Below are positions 50,373 through 59,237 of a stretch of DNA of 64,000 nucleotides, piece by piece. Position numbers and translations under genes: made by a program. Source of the stretch: Pseudomonas sp. B20(2017) (GTDB lineage Bacteria; Pseudomonadota; Gammaproteobacteria; Pseudomonadales; Pseudomonadaceae); NCBI RefSeq assembly GCF_002113125.1, contig NZ_NEJP01000013.1, forward strand, positions 1 through 64,000, in the 5' to 3' direction. Every line of letters begins with the position of its first letter. The first letter of the stretch is position 1. The notes under the pieces were generated by a model that saw only the letters and a program-made list of their open reading frames with translations, was not told the origin of the DNA and ran no database searches.

Positions 50373-52892
50373 TCAGGTACCACGCGGTTTGGCCCGAGCA
50401 GTGGCTTCAGCCACCAGCGGATCATCCGGCCAGTAATGCTTCGGATACCGCCCCTTCAGATCTTTCTTCACTTCGGCATAGGTGCTGCGCCAGAAGTTGG
50501 CCAGATCCTGGGTCACCTGCACCGGCCGCCGTGCGGGCGACAGCAGGTGCAGCTTGACCACTTGCCGGCCGCCGGCGATGCGCGGTGTGTCGGCGAGGCC
50601 GAACAACTCCTGCAAGCGCACGGCGAGAATCGGTGGCTGCTCGCTGTAGTCGAGGCGAATCGACGAGCCCGACGGCACGCTCAGGTGGTGCGGCGCCTGT
50701 TCGTCGAGCTGTTGCGGCAGTGGCCACGGCAGCAGATTGCGCACGATGCTCGACAAGTCGAGGTTGGCGAAATGGCTGAGGCGCGAGACCTTGCCCAGGT
50801 ACGGCATCAGCCAGTCTTCGAGGGTTTTCAGCAGCGTCGCGTCGCTGACATCCGGCCATTGGCTGTCGCCCCTGGCGTCCAGATCGAGCTGGCGCAACAG
50901 CGCGACTCGCGCCTGCCATTGGCGCAGTTCCGGGGTCCACGGCAGCAGTTCCAGACCTTTGCGGCGCACCAGATTGACCAGTGCCTGATTGCGGGCGTTT
51001 TCGTCGAGACCGGTCAGTGGTTCGCGGCTGAGGATCAGTTCGCCAACCTTGCGCTGACGCTCGGCGCGCAACACGCCTTCGCGTTCGTCCCAGTCCAGTT
51101 GATCGACGATGTGCACCTGTTCGGCCAGCACCGAATCGAACAGCGTCGGATCGAAATCCGCCGCCAGATAAATCCGTTCTTCACGCTGACCTTGCCGGCT
51201 GCCGAGGTCGGCGATGACGATCCACGGCTCCTTCATCAGGCTGTCGGCTTCGGCGAACAGCGCCGCGCGGCCGTTGGCCAGACGATATTCGGCGCCGCCG
51301 GCCCGCCGCTGCTGGGCGACGCGGTCCGGGTAAGCCAGCGCCAGCAAGGCGCCGAGCCAACGTGGGTGATCCGGGTCGGCGACCGGCTCGCTCGCCTTAC
51401 CGCGAAGGTAACCGCGATATTGCCGCGCCAGTTGCCGGGCGCGCTGCACGCCACCCTGAGCACCGCGTGCCGCGCGTTCTTCGCCGGACAGCAGCACCAG
51501 ACGACTGTGCAGATCTGCCCCCGCACCGCGCAAAATGTCGCGCTCACCGAGCAACGCTGCGACATCACACGCCATGTTCGCCAGACCCAGTGCCTGACCG
51601 CGCAACAGCAAATGAGCGATGCGCGGGTGCGCCGGCAATTCAGCCATGGCCTGCCCGTGACGGTTGAGGCTTTCACCGTCCAGTGCACCGAGGCGCTGCA
51701 ACAGGTCCTGAGCATGTGCATAAGCAGCGGCCGGCGGCACATCAAGCCAGATCAGATCACTCGGCGCCACGCCCCAGCGTCCGAGCTGCAAGGCCAACCC
51801 GGCGAGATCCGCCGAGAGAATTTCCGCACTGCCATACGCCGCCAGTTGTTCGTGCTGATCCTGCGACCACAGCCGATAACACACGCCCGGTTCCAGACGC
51901 CCGGCCCGGCCGGCACGCTGGGTGGCACTGGCTTTGGAGATGCGCTGAGTGTCGAGGCGGGTCATGCCGCTGCCCGGATCGAAACGCGGCACTCGCGCCA
52001 GCCCGGCGTCGATCACCACACGCACGCCGTTGATGGTCAGGCTTGTCTCGGCGATGTTGGTGGCCAGCACCACTTTGCGCTGGCCTGCCGGCGCGGGGTC
52101 GATGGCGGCGCGCTGGGCATTCAGGTCGAGTTCGCCGTGCAGCGGGCAGAGCAACACGTCGCTACGCTCACCGATGGCGTCCGCCAGTTGTTGATGAACA
52201 CGGCGGATTTCCGCCTGCCCCGGCAGGAACACCAACAGGCTGCCGGTTTCATCGTGCAGGGCTTCGAGCACCGTTTGCGTGACGCGTTGATCAATGTATT
52301 CGCCGGGCTGAAACGGCCGGCCCCAGCGCATCGTTACCGGGAACATCCGGCCTTCGCTGCGCAGGATCGGCGCGTCGTCGAGCAACCCGGCCAGACGTTC
52401 GCCTTCGAGGGTGGCGGACATCAGCAGAATCTTCAGCGGTTGTTCAGCTCGAAACAGCTCGCGACCGTTCAGACTGAGGGCCAGTGCCAGATCGGCGTCG
52501 AGGCTGCGTTCGTGAAATTCGTCGAAGATCAGCAGGCCCACGCCTTCCAGCGCCGGGTCGTCCTGCAAGCGCCGGGTGAGGATGCCTTCGGTGACCACTT
52601 CGATGCGTGTGTTGGGGCCGACCTTGCTGTCGAGGCGGATGCGATAACCGACGGTTTCACCGACCTTCTCACCCAGCTCGCTGGCCAGCCGTTCCGCTGC
52701 TGCGCGCGCGGCTAGCCGGCGGGGTTCGAGCATGAGAATGGTCTGCCCGTTCAGCCACGCTTCATTGAGCAGGGCCAAGGGCACGCGGGTGGTTTTACCG
52801 GCGCCGGGCGGTGCTTCGAGCACGGCTTCATGGCGTGTCGCGAGGGCTTCACGCAGGGCGGGTAAAACGTCATCGATCGGCAAAGAAATCAT
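50373..52892 (-). CDS. hrpB: ATP-dependent helicase HrpB
   Basis: This 839-aa DEAH-box helicase starts MISLPIDDVLPALREALATR. It has Walker A APPGAGKTTRVPLAL near residue 30, DEFHERSLDADLA near 120, SATLEG near 155 and QRAGRAGR near 315, then the helicase-associated and HrpB C-terminal domains. Its RNA target in bacteria is not well defined. A second in-frame ATG 8 codons upstream lies inside the repeat element at 52903-53160. I prefer the internal start because GGGAG precedes it and the sequence matches the family. Confidence 0.93.
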   Translation of the reverse strand: MISLPIDDVLPALREALATRHEAVLEAPPGAGKTTRVPLALLNEAWLNGQTILMLEPRRLAARAAAERLASELGEKVGETVGYRIRLDSKVGPNTRIEVVTEGILTRRLQDDPALEGVGLLIFDEFHERSLDADLALALSLNGRELFRAEQPLKILLMSATLEGERLAGLLDDAPILRSEGRMFPVTMRWGRPFQPGEYIDQRVTQTVLEALHDETGSLLVFLPGQAEIRRVHQQLADAIGERSDVLLCPLHGELDLNAQRAAIDPAPAGQRKVVLATNIAETSLTINGVRVVIDAGLARVPRFDPGSGMTRLDTQRISKASATQRAGRAGRLEPGVCYRLWSQDQHEQLAAYGSAEILSADLAGLALQLGRWGVAPSDLIWLDVPPAAAYAHAQDLLQRLGALDGESLNRHGQAMAELPAHPRIAHLLLRGQALGLANMACDVAALLGERDILRGAGADLHSRLVLLSGEERAARGAQGGVQRARQLARQYRGYLRGKASEPVADPDHPRWLGALLALAYPDRVAQQRRAGGAEYRLANGRAALFAEADSLMKEPWIVIADLGSRQGQREERIYLAADFDPTLFDSVLAEQVHIVDQLDWDEREGVLRAERQRKVGELILSREPLTGLDENARNQALVNLVRRKGLELLPWTPELRQWQARVALLRQLDLDARGDSQWPDVSDATLLKTLEDWLMPYLGKVSRLSHFANLDLSSIVRNLLPWPLPQQLDEQAPHHLSVPSGSSIRLDYSEQPPILAVRLQELFGLADTPRIAGGRQVVKLHLLSPARRPVQVTQDLANFWRSTYAEVKKDLKGRYPKHYWPDDPLVAEATARAKPRGT

Positions 52893-52902
52893 GCTGGCTC
52901 CC

Positions 52903-53160
52903 CAGGGCGTGCCCACAGTAATTTGCGAGTCGCGTTAAAGCTGTGAGCGTGCCAGGCAAGGCGCGGGACGAAGGTAAGGGTCGTTTCCTTACCAAGTCCC
53001 GCAACGCAGCATGGCGCGCTCACAGCTTTAGCCCGGAGGGCCGAACCCCGAGAGAATTCGGTAGCCATCACGCGGTATGGATCTGGAGAAAACAACTTCA
53101 ATCCTCAACGTATTTCGATAGGGGTGAGACGGGGCCGCAATTTACTGTGGGCACGCCCTG
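52903..53160. mobile_element. MITE-like element with 25-bp terminal inverted repeats
   Basis: Terminal inverted repeats at 52903-52927 and 53136-53160 match at 24 of 25 positions (outer part CAGGGCGTGCCCACAGTAA). No ORF of a transposase is present. The interior holds a nested hairpin (52936-52949 with 53017-53030; 52963-52969 with 52996-53002; 52973-52979 with 52987-52993). It begins 10 bp upstream of the hrpB start codon and occupies its leader. Flanking CC on both sides could be a 2-bp target duplication. Nothing else is in the 361-bp gap. Confidence 0.7.
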
Positions 53161-53253
53161 CCGCCGCGAGTATAACGGCGAACTGCTGAGCGTTCGTCAG
53201 GGTCTTAACTTCACACGATGACGCTTCGTTAATAGATGACTCAGGAGATTCCC

Positions 53254-53673
53254 ATGCGCTTACCTTTTCGCCTGATCGGCGGTGTACTGGTTGCCACCCT
53301 GCTCACTCAGATCACCGCGTGCGGTTCGATTTTCTATCCCGACCGGCGCGGCCAGATCGACGGCAAGATCGACCCGGCGATTGCCGTGCTCGATGCCGTG
53401 GGCCTGCTGTTCTATATCCTTCCAGGCGTAATCGCGTTTGCCGTGGACTTCGCCACCGGCGCGATCTACTTCGAACCGGGCCACATGGCGCAGGTCGATC
53501 CGGCCAAGCTCAAGCAAGCCATCGGCCCGGACGGTCAGGTCGATAACTTGAAGTTGCAGGCTATTCTCGAAACCGAGCTGGGCCGCAATCTGCCGCTGGA
53601 CGATCCGCGCCTGATCCAGCACAAGGGCAGCACCCAACAACTGGCGATGTTCGGCCTGCAACCTGCCGCATAA
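53254..53673 (+). CDS. Small lipoprotein (YceK-like size)
   Basis: This 139-aa protein starts MRLPFRLIGGVLVATLLTQI and has a lipobox ITAC near residue 26, so the mature protein should be lipid-anchored. A second hydrophobic segment (VGLLFYILPGVIAFAVDFAT near 52) is followed by a soluble tail. CAGGAG before the ATG fixes the start. Function unknown; it lies 15 bp upstream of the metal exporter gene and may share its transcript. Confidence 0.82.
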   Translation: MRLPFRLIGGVLVATLLTQITACGSIFYPDRRGQIDGKIDPAIAVLDAVGLLFYILPGVIAFAVDFATGAIYFEPGHMAQVDPAKLKQAIGPDGQVDNLKLQAILETELGRNLPLDDPRLIQHKGSTQQLAMFGLQPAA

Positions 53674-53688
53674 GGAATTGACGCACCC

Positions 53689-54585
53689 ATGACCACAAGC
53701 ACCGAACACGCCCGCCTGCTGCGGCTGGCGACCCGCGCCTCGGTGGCGGTGGCCTGTACGCTGATCATCGCCAAAGCCATCGCCTGGTGGCTGAGCGGTT
53801 CGGTGAGCATGCTCGCCGGCCTCACCGACTCGGCCCTCGATGGCGTCACTTCGTTGCTCAATCTGTTGGCGGTGCATTACGCGCTGCGCCCGGCGGATGA
53901 CGATCACCGTTATGGTCACGGCAAGGCCGAATCCCTGGCGGGCATGGCCCAGGCACTGTTCATTGGCGGCAGTGCGGTGCTGATCGCGTTTCAGGCTTAT
54001 GAGCGCCTGAAAAATCCCGAGCCACTCGGCGCGCCGTGGCTGAGCATTGGTGTGATCGTGTTTTCCCTGCTGCTGACTGTCGCGCTGTTGATGCTGCAGC
54101 ATCGGGTCATCAGGCAGACCGGCTCCAACGCCGTGCGGGCGGACTCGCTGCATTATCGTTCGGACCTGTTACTCAACGGCAGCATTCTGATTGCGCTGGT
54201 GATGGCCGGCTTGGGGTTCGATCAACTGGATGCGTGGTTCGGTCTGGGAATCGCGGGGTACATTTTGTGGAGCGCGATCCAGATCGCCCGGGAAAGTTTT
54301 TCGGTGCTGATGGATGAAGAGCTGCCGACGGATGTCAGTCAGCACATGCTCGAACTGGCGTGCGGCGTGCCAGGCGTGTTGGGCGCGCATGATTTGCGCA
54401 CGCGGATTTCCGGCAATCACTGGTTCGTGCAGTTGCACCTGGAATTGCCGGGGGAGCTGACGCTGTCAGTCGCCCATGGCATCAGCGATCAGGCCGCAGA
54501 TGCCATTCACAAAGCCTACCCAAAGGCCGAAGTGCTGGTGCACGCCGACCCGCAGGAAGTGGTCAAGGCCGCTCGGGCTCAGTAG
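53689..54585 (+). CDS. Cation diffusion facilitator (FieF-like)
   Basis: This 298-aa exporter of zinc, iron or related metals has six membrane segments. The intramembrane metal site is visible as LTDSALDG near residue 44 (two Asp) and ADSLHYRSDLL near 146 (His and Asp), with the cytoplasmic loop motif DDDHRYGHGKAE near 65. The C-terminal domain (residues about 205-298) is the usual CDF dimerisation part. It converges with and overlaps the next gene by 7 nt. Confidence 0.93.
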   Translation: MTTSTEHARLLRLATRASVAVACTLIIAKAIAWWLSGSVSMLAGLTDSALDGVTSLLNLLAVHYALRPADDDHRYGHGKAESLAGMAQALFIGGSAVLIAFQAYERLKNPEPLGAPWLSIGVIVFSLLLTVALLMLQHRVIRQTGSNAVRADSLHYRSDLLLNGSILIALVMAGLGFDQLDAWFGLGIAGYILWSAIQIARESFSVLMDEELPTDVSQHMLELACGVPGVLGAHDLRTRISGNHWFVQLHLELPGELTLSVAHGISDQAADAIHKAYPKAEVLVHADPQEVVKAARAQ

Positions 54586-55628
54586 TTGACCTGATAACCG
54601 CGACTGCTCAGGCAATTACCCTGGGCCTGGCGGTAGGCCTGCACCACTTCGGGCGCCGGTTGATAAGTCGCGGTGCGCGGGTTGAAGCCGCTCTGCTGCA
54701 CCGCGTATTGATAACACTCGTAGCCATCGCGCTGAACCTGCTCCGGTGACTGGCCGTTGGCCGGATATGCCTCCACGTCATAACCATTGCCGGTCGGCTG
54801 CGGTGGCTGCTGTACCGGCGGTTCGACCACCACGTAATCCTGCGTTGCTTCCTGATAGGCATAGTAGGAGCCGGCAGCGAGGAACAGCAGCGAACCGCCG
54901 ATCCATACCTCACGGGCGTAATCCGGCAAGTACTGGATACGAATCCCGCGCGGCGGCTGAACCACGATGTAGCGCGGACCTTGCGGGCGATACCAATAGC
55001 CGCCGGAGTAGAAATAATCCTGTCCGCGATACGGCACGCGGTAGTCGCGATCCGGGAAACGGTCGATCACATGGCCCGGTCGGTACTGCGGGCCAGGGCC
55101 CCAACCATTGCCATGCCCATCGGGACGACCCGGCCAGCGGTTGTCGTTGGGACGGTTGCCGGTCTGCCAGTTCTGGTGATAGCCATTCTGCGGACGCTCG
55201 TCGCGGTAATAACCCTGACGCGGTTCCTGGGTCTGGCGCACGGTGTCGGGGCGCGGCTGGATCGGCAGGTCATTGGCCGGCAGTTGCGGCGGCGGTGGCG
55301 GCTGGCGTACCGGGTTGGGATTGTAGGCCGGACGTGGCTGATTCTGATTCTGCCACTGGCCATTGTTCGGTTGGCCGTGGTTCTGCTGGCCGTTGTGCTC
55401 GAACTGGCGGCTGTTGTCGCCACGAATGATGTCGTTGTTCTGCCGCTGCGGATTGTTCTGGCCGTGCTGCTGATCACCGCCGCCATGCCCCTGATTGTTG
55501 CCCTGATGCTCCGGCCCGCGTCCGCCGCCGTCGGGGCCGCGATTCTGCGGCTCATCCGCCAGCGCTTGCGCACCGACACTCACACACAGCAAACCAACAC
55601 TGGCCAGACGCCAGATGCGCGACTTCAT
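54579..55628 (-). CDS. Secreted low-complexity DUF6515-like protein
   Basis: This 349-aa protein has a signal peptide (RIWRLASVGLLCVSVGAQAL then ADEP, cleavage near residue 24). A long Gln/Asn/Gly/Pro/Arg-rich region follows (about residues 25-190), then a compact part with YFYSGGYWYRPQGPRYIVVQ near 205 and one hydrophobic segment. The C-terminal 60 residues are tyrosine-rich (YECYQYAVQQSGFNPRTATY). The family's role is unknown; such proteins may bind the cell envelope. GAGGAA precedes the ATG. It overlaps the metal exporter gene end by 7 nt. Confidence 0.8.
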   Translation of the reverse strand: MKSRIWRLASVGLLCVSVGAQALADEPQNRGPDGGGRGPEHQGNNQGHGGGDQQHGQNNPQRQNNDIIRGDNSRQFEHNGQQNHGQPNNGQWQNQNQPRPAYNPNPVRQPPPPPQLPANDLPIQPRPDTVRQTQEPRQGYYRDERPQNGYHQNWQTGNRPNDNRWPGRPDGHGNGWGPGPQYRPGHVIDRFPDRDYRVPYRGQDYFYSGGYWYRPQGPRYIVVQPPRGIRIQYLPDYAREVWIGGSLLFLAAGSYYAYQEATQDYVVVEPPVQQPPQPTGNGYDVEAYPANGQSPEQVQRDGYECYQYAVQQSGFNPRTATYQPAPEVVQAYRQAQGNCLSSRGYQVNY

Positions 55629-56083
55629 GAAATTCCTCACTGCGGACTAGAGCCTGAAATTAAGAGGGCGTGTAGCTAAGACCGGGGATGGGCACACCGG
55701 GTTCTGCTACAGGTTATCAGTCACGTCATTTATTTATTGAGCGAGATGGGCCAAATCGCGGGCAAGAAAAAAGGGAGACCCGTCGGCCTCCCTTCTAGAG
55801 AACTTCGTCCTGGCTCGACGCTTTTGACGTCGGCTCACCTCACGCCGTCTTCTGGACAGTGTGCAGCTCGGGGGCCGGCACAACCCCGGTGGGGGTGGCG
55901 GCCGCGGCGGGCCGGATTGGGCGGGCCGCAGTGGACTGTGTTACCGAGCAGTGATTCTGGTGTTAAGAATAGGCCTGGAGCCGCGACAGATGATTGCGAA
56001 GATTGCTCAAATAAACATCACTTGCGCAATTTTTAACCCTGGATAGATAATCCGCCGCAATAGTTAAGACAAAGGACCGTTTG
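55629..56083. other. Intergenic region with an orphan minus-strand terminator
   Basis: The 455-bp gap contains the leader of the DUF6515 gene, the terminator at 55771-55794, a very GC-rich stretch (55865-55930) and an AT-rich promoter zone for the Lrp gene. A possible promoter is TTGCGC (56022-56027), 16-bp spacer, TAGATA (56044-56049). No ORF is convincing. A small RNA on the minus strand ending at 55767 is possible. Confidence 0.4.
55767..55794 (-). terminator. Orphan intrinsic terminator
   Basis: AAGGGAG-A-CC pairs with GG-C-CTCCCTT (55771-55780 with 55785-55794, one mismatch) around a CGTC loop. The A-run at 55767-55772 gives a U-tract on the minus strand. No minus-strand CDS lies upstream of it before position 56957. 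Confidence 0.75.
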
Positions 56084-56563
56084 ATGAGCAAACTCGACCG
56101 TTACGACCTCAGTATTTTGGCGGAATTGCAGCGCGACGCCCGCATCTCCAACCAGGAACTGGCCGAGCGCATCGGTCTGTCGCCCTCCCCGTGCTCGCGC
56201 CGGGTCAAGCAACTGGAGGACGACGGCTACATTTCCCGTCAGGTCGCCCTGCTCGATCGCAAGATGCTCGGTCTGAGCCTGACCGCCTACGTGCTGATCG
56301 GCATGGACCGGCACACGCCGGAGCGTTTCGAGAACTTCGAAGCGGCGATCCGCACCTTGCCGCAAGTGCTGGAATGCAGCCTGGTGACTGGCGTGGATGC
56401 CGACTATCAGCTGAAAGTGGTGGTGCCGGACATGGATCACTATCAGAAGCTGCTACTGGGGCATCTGACGCGGATTGAAGGCGTGACCAGCGTGCGCTCG
56501 AGTTTTGTGCTGAATCAGGTGCTCAACAGCACGGAATTGCCGCTGACTCATCTGCGCAGCTGA
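56084..56563 (+). CDS. Lrp/AsnC-family regulator
   Basis: This 159-aa regulator starts MSKLDRYDLSILAELQRDAR. Its helix-turn-helix is ISNQELAERIGLSPSPCSRR, and the C-terminal RAM domain is VLIGMDRHTPERFENFEAAI onward. AAAGGA precedes the ATG at 56084; a TTG one codon upstream is unlikely. It has no obvious divergent target within 450 bp, unlike the Lrp gene at 35860. Confidence 0.9.
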   Translation: MSKLDRYDLSILAELQRDARISNQELAERIGLSPSPCSRRVKQLEDDGYISRQVALLDRKMLGLSLTAYVLIGMDRHTPERFENFEAAIRTLPQVLECSLVTGVDADYQLKVVVPDMDHYQKLLLGHLTRIEGVTSVRSSFVLNQVLNSTELPLTHLRS

Positions 56564-56570
56564 AACCGCC

Positions 56571-56635
56571 TTCGCGAGCAAGCTCGCTCCCACATTTGAA
56601 ATGCATTTCCCTGTGGGAGCGAGCTTGCTCGCGAA
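56571..56635. repeat. Perfect REP palindrome with the same loop as 28455-28549
   Basis: Two 24-nt arms (56571-56594 and 56612-56635) are perfectly complementary. The 17-nt loop contains GAAATGCATTTC and differs from the loop at 28494-28510 only by two compensating changes in the small palindrome. It lies just after the Lrp stop. Confidence 0.92.
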
Positions 56636-56752
56636 GAAGCCGGTGCAGGCGACGAATGACTGCGGCACACCGACGCAGGTCAATGCTGCGTCGTTCGTCG
56701 CTGGCGTATACTCCCGGCCGCCCTTTCAGCCGCGCAGCGCCGGAGATGCCCG

Positions 56753-56962
56753 ATGGATCCAGCAGTATTTGAAGAGTGGATGATGACTGGTCTGGTCAGC
56801 ATCCTGATCATTTTCATGGGCTTCATCGTCTGGGATCTGGCGAAGAAGTCCAAGGCCGGGCGCTTCGGCTCGTTCATTCTGTTCTTCGTACTGGGCCTGG
56901 GCGTGGCCGCGTTCATCATCAAGAGCGTAGTGATCGGCCTGATCGAATCCGGCGCCTTATAA
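56753..56962 (+). CDS. DUF2788 small membrane protein
   Basis: This 69-aa protein has two hydrophobic segments (MTGLVSILIIFMGFIVWDLA and SFILFFVLGLGVAAFIIKSV) joined by a basic turn KKSKAGRFG. It matches DUF2788 in length and sequence pattern. GGAGAT precedes the ATG. Its stop overlaps the end of the converging rluE gene by 6 nt. The function is unknown. Confidence 0.88.
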   Translation: MDPAVFEEWMMTGLVSILIIFMGFIVWDLAKKSKAGRFGSFILFFVLGLGVAAFIIKSVVIGLIESGAL

Positions 56963-57592
56963 GCGCGCCGGCACTTCTTTCCACTGGCCCTGATCGAGCC
57001 CTTCGATCGTCCAGTCACCAATCCTGACCCGCACCAGCCGCAACGTCGGCAGCCCGACCGCCGCCGTCATCCGCCGCACCTGACGGTTGCGTCCTTCGCG
57101 AATCACCAGTTCCAGCCAAGTTGTCGGAATCGTTGCGCGAAAGCGTACCGGTGGATTGCGCGGCCACAGCTCGGGCTCATCCAGTTGCCGCGCTTCGGCG
57201 GGCAAGGTCATGCCGTCATTCAATTCGACGCCGTCACGCAGGCGCTGCAACTGCTCGGCTGTCGGCACGCCTTCGACCTGCACCCAATAGGTTTTCGCCA
57301 GCTTGTGTTTGGGGTCGGCGATCCGCGCCTGTAACTGGCCGTCGTTGGTCAGCAGCAGCAAACCTTCGCTGTCGCGGTCCAGCCGTCCTGCCGGGTAGAT
57401 GCCCGGAATGTCGATGTAATCCTTGAGCGTCGCCCGACCTTCACCATCGCTGAATTGCGTCAGCACATCGAACGGTTTGTTGAACAGGATCAGCTTCGGC
57501 TCGGCCGGTGGTGCCTTGGCGACACGACGCGGGGCTGAAGAGGACGGCTTCGCGCCGGGGCGGCGGGAAGGTGGACGTTGGGGACGGGACAT
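56957..57592 (-). CDS. rluE: 23S rRNA pseudouridine synthase RluE-type
   Basis: This 211-aa pseudouridine synthase of the RsuA family has KLILFNKPFDVLTQFSD near residue 33, the catalytic motif with aspartate AGRLDRDSEGLLLLTNDG near 75, and REGRNRQVRRMTAAVG near 165. It lacks the N-terminal S4 domain of RluB/RluF and has instead a basic proline-rich lead (about 30 aa), which points to RluE (U2457 in E. coli 23S rRNA). The assignment within the family is probable rather than proven. Confidence 0.88.
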   Translation of the reverse strand: MSRPQRPPSRRPGAKPSSSAPRRVAKAPPAEPKLILFNKPFDVLTQFSDGEGRATLKDYIDIPGIYPAGRLDRDSEGLLLLTNDGQLQARIADPKHKLAKTYWVQVEGVPTAEQLQRLRDGVELNDGMTLPAEARQLDEPELWPRNPPVRFRATIPTTWLELVIREGRNRQVRRMTAAVGLPTLRLVRVRIGDWTIEGLDQGQWKEVPARL

Positions 57593-57610
57593 GGCGAAAA
57601 GAACATCTAA

Positions 57611-57643
57611 CGGTCGGGGCTGCTAATGCTAGTGCCCCGACCG
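57611..57643 (-). terminator. Hairpin downstream of amn
   Basis: CGGTCGGGGC pairs perfectly with GCCCCGACCG (57611-57620 with 57634-57643) across a 13-nt loop. It follows the amn stop on the minus strand by about 20 bp. The U-rich stretch behind it is interrupted. Confidence 0.6.
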
Positions 57644-57664
57644 CCAAATGACCACGACAAACCG

Positions 57665-59128
57665 TTAGCGGAACGGCGGCTCGTCGAAGCTGCGCAGTTT
57701 GCGCGAGTGCAGCGAGTTGAGTTCGGTGCGCAGCAGATCCACCGCTTCAATGCCAATCTTCAAGTGTTGGCTGACCGCACGTTCGTAGAACGCGTTGGCC
57801 GAACCCGGCAGCTTGATTTCACTGTGCAGCGGCTTGTCCGAAACACACAGCAACGTGCCGTACGGAACCCGCAGGCGATAACCCTGGGCGGCGATGGTGC
57901 CGCTTTCCATGTCCACCGCCACGGCGCGGGACAGGTTGATCAGCGGTCGCTCCTGGGCCCAGCGCAATTCCCAGTTGCGGTCGTCGTAGGTCAGCACGGT
58001 GCCAGTGCGCAGGCGTTTCTTCAGCTCTTCACCCTTCTCGCCGGTGATGTTGGCCGCTGCTTGCTGCAACGCCAGCTGTACTTCAGCCAGGGCCGGGATC
58101 GGAATGTTCGGCGGCACCACCCGGTCGAGAATCCCGTCGCGACGCATGTAAGCGTGAGCCAGCACATAGTCGCCGATGGTCTGCGACTGACGCAGGCCAC
58201 CGCAGTGACCGATCATCAGCCAGCAATGCGGACGCAGCACGGCCAGGTGATCGGTGATGTTCTTGGCGTTGGACGGGCCGACGCCGATGTTTACCAGGGT
58301 CACGCCGTGGCCGTCGCTGGCGATCAGGTGATAGGCCGGCATCTGGTAGCGGTGCCAGACCACGCCGGCCGCAATCGCCGATGCTTCACCGTGATCCATG
58401 CCCTTTTCGATGATCACGTTGCCCGGCAACACCATGCGCACAAAACGCGGGTCGCGGCGCAATTGCTCCAGACCATGGACGATGAACTGGTCGACATAAC
58501 GGTGATAGTTGGTCAGCAGGATCCACGGCTGCACATGGCGCCAGTCGCTGCCGGTGTAGTGCACCAGCCGACGCAGCGAGAAGTCGACGCGCGCGGCGTC
58601 AAACAGCGCCAGCGGCAGCGGATCGGTGTTTTCCCAGTCGTAGAGCCCGTCGGCGATGCCGTCGGTGGCGGCGGACAGGTCGGTACTCGGAAAGACTCGC
58701 GCCAGCACGGCGGCAGTGACGCCCGAGCCGGCCAGTTCATCGCCCTGCTCGACCACGTACGGGTACGGAATGTTCTGCTCGCTGACCCCGACTTCGACGG
58801 TCACGGTGAAGTCATGCATCAACGGCGTGAGCTGTTCCAGCAGGTATTTGCGAAACGCCGCCGGGTGGGTGACGGTCACGCTGTAGGTGCCGGGCAACTG
58901 CACCTTGGCGTAGGCGCGGGTGGTTTGCGGGACTTCGCCCTGGCAGTGGTAGGTCAGACGCAGTTCGGGATAACGGAACAGGGCACGTTGCTCGGCGTCG
59001 GGCTCGACGCGATCCTTGAGATAACGCTTGAGCGCCGAGTTCAGCGCCGTGGTGGCCCGCTCATGCAGCTCGGCGAGACGATCCACGGCCTGTTCGGCGG
59101 TTTGAACGACAATAAACGCTTCGGTCAC
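57665..59128 (-). CDS. amn: AMP nucleosidase
   Basis: This 487-aa enzyme splits AMP into adenine and ribose 5-phosphate. The nucleoside-phosphorylase-like core has LVNIGVGPSNAKNITDHLAV near residue 270, the GHCGGLRQSQ motif near 302, and VAVDMESGTIAAQGYR near 405, whose Glu and Asp bind the ribose and base. The start is a GTG at 59128 (MTEAFIVVQ) with CAGGAAG upstream; this length agrees with E. coli Amn (484 aa). A longer start at 59164 is less likely. Confidence 0.94.
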   Translation of the reverse strand: MTEAFIVVQTAEQAVDRLAELHERATTALNSALKRYLKDRVEPDAEQRALFRYPELRLTYHCQGEVPQTTRAYAKVQLPGTYSVTVTHPAAFRKYLLEQLTPLMHDFTVTVEVGVSEQNIPYPYVVEQGDELAGSGVTAAVLARVFPSTDLSAATDGIADGLYDWENTDPLPLALFDAARVDFSLRRLVHYTGSDWRHVQPWILLTNYHRYVDQFIVHGLEQLRRDPRFVRMVLPGNVIIEKGMDHGEASAIAAGVVWHRYQMPAYHLIASDGHGVTLVNIGVGPSNAKNITDHLAVLRPHCWLMIGHCGGLRQSQTIGDYVLAHAYMRRDGILDRVVPPNIPIPALAEVQLALQQAAANITGEKGEELKKRLRTGTVLTYDDRNWELRWAQERPLINLSRAVAVDMESGTIAAQGYRLRVPYGTLLCVSDKPLHSEIKLPGSANAFYERAVSQHLKIGIEAVDLLRTELNSLHSRKLRSFDEPPFR

Positions 59129-59237
59129 GATCAGCTTCCTGTGTTCTGACTTGCAGAGCTTCATCTTGCCTGCATCGTGGCGTCACGGAAACAGTGGCGT
59201 TGTGGCAATTCATCAATCTGACAGGTATAGGCGGGCC

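Noticed and set aside
52943..53221. 92-codon plus-strand frame inside the MITE-like element
   Set aside because: It crosses the right terminal repeat, has no ribosome-binding site and no domain; the segment behaves as a repeat, not a gene.
57626..59149. 507-codon plus-strand reading frame opposite amn
   Set aside because: Shadow frame; Amn on the minus strand has all family motifs.
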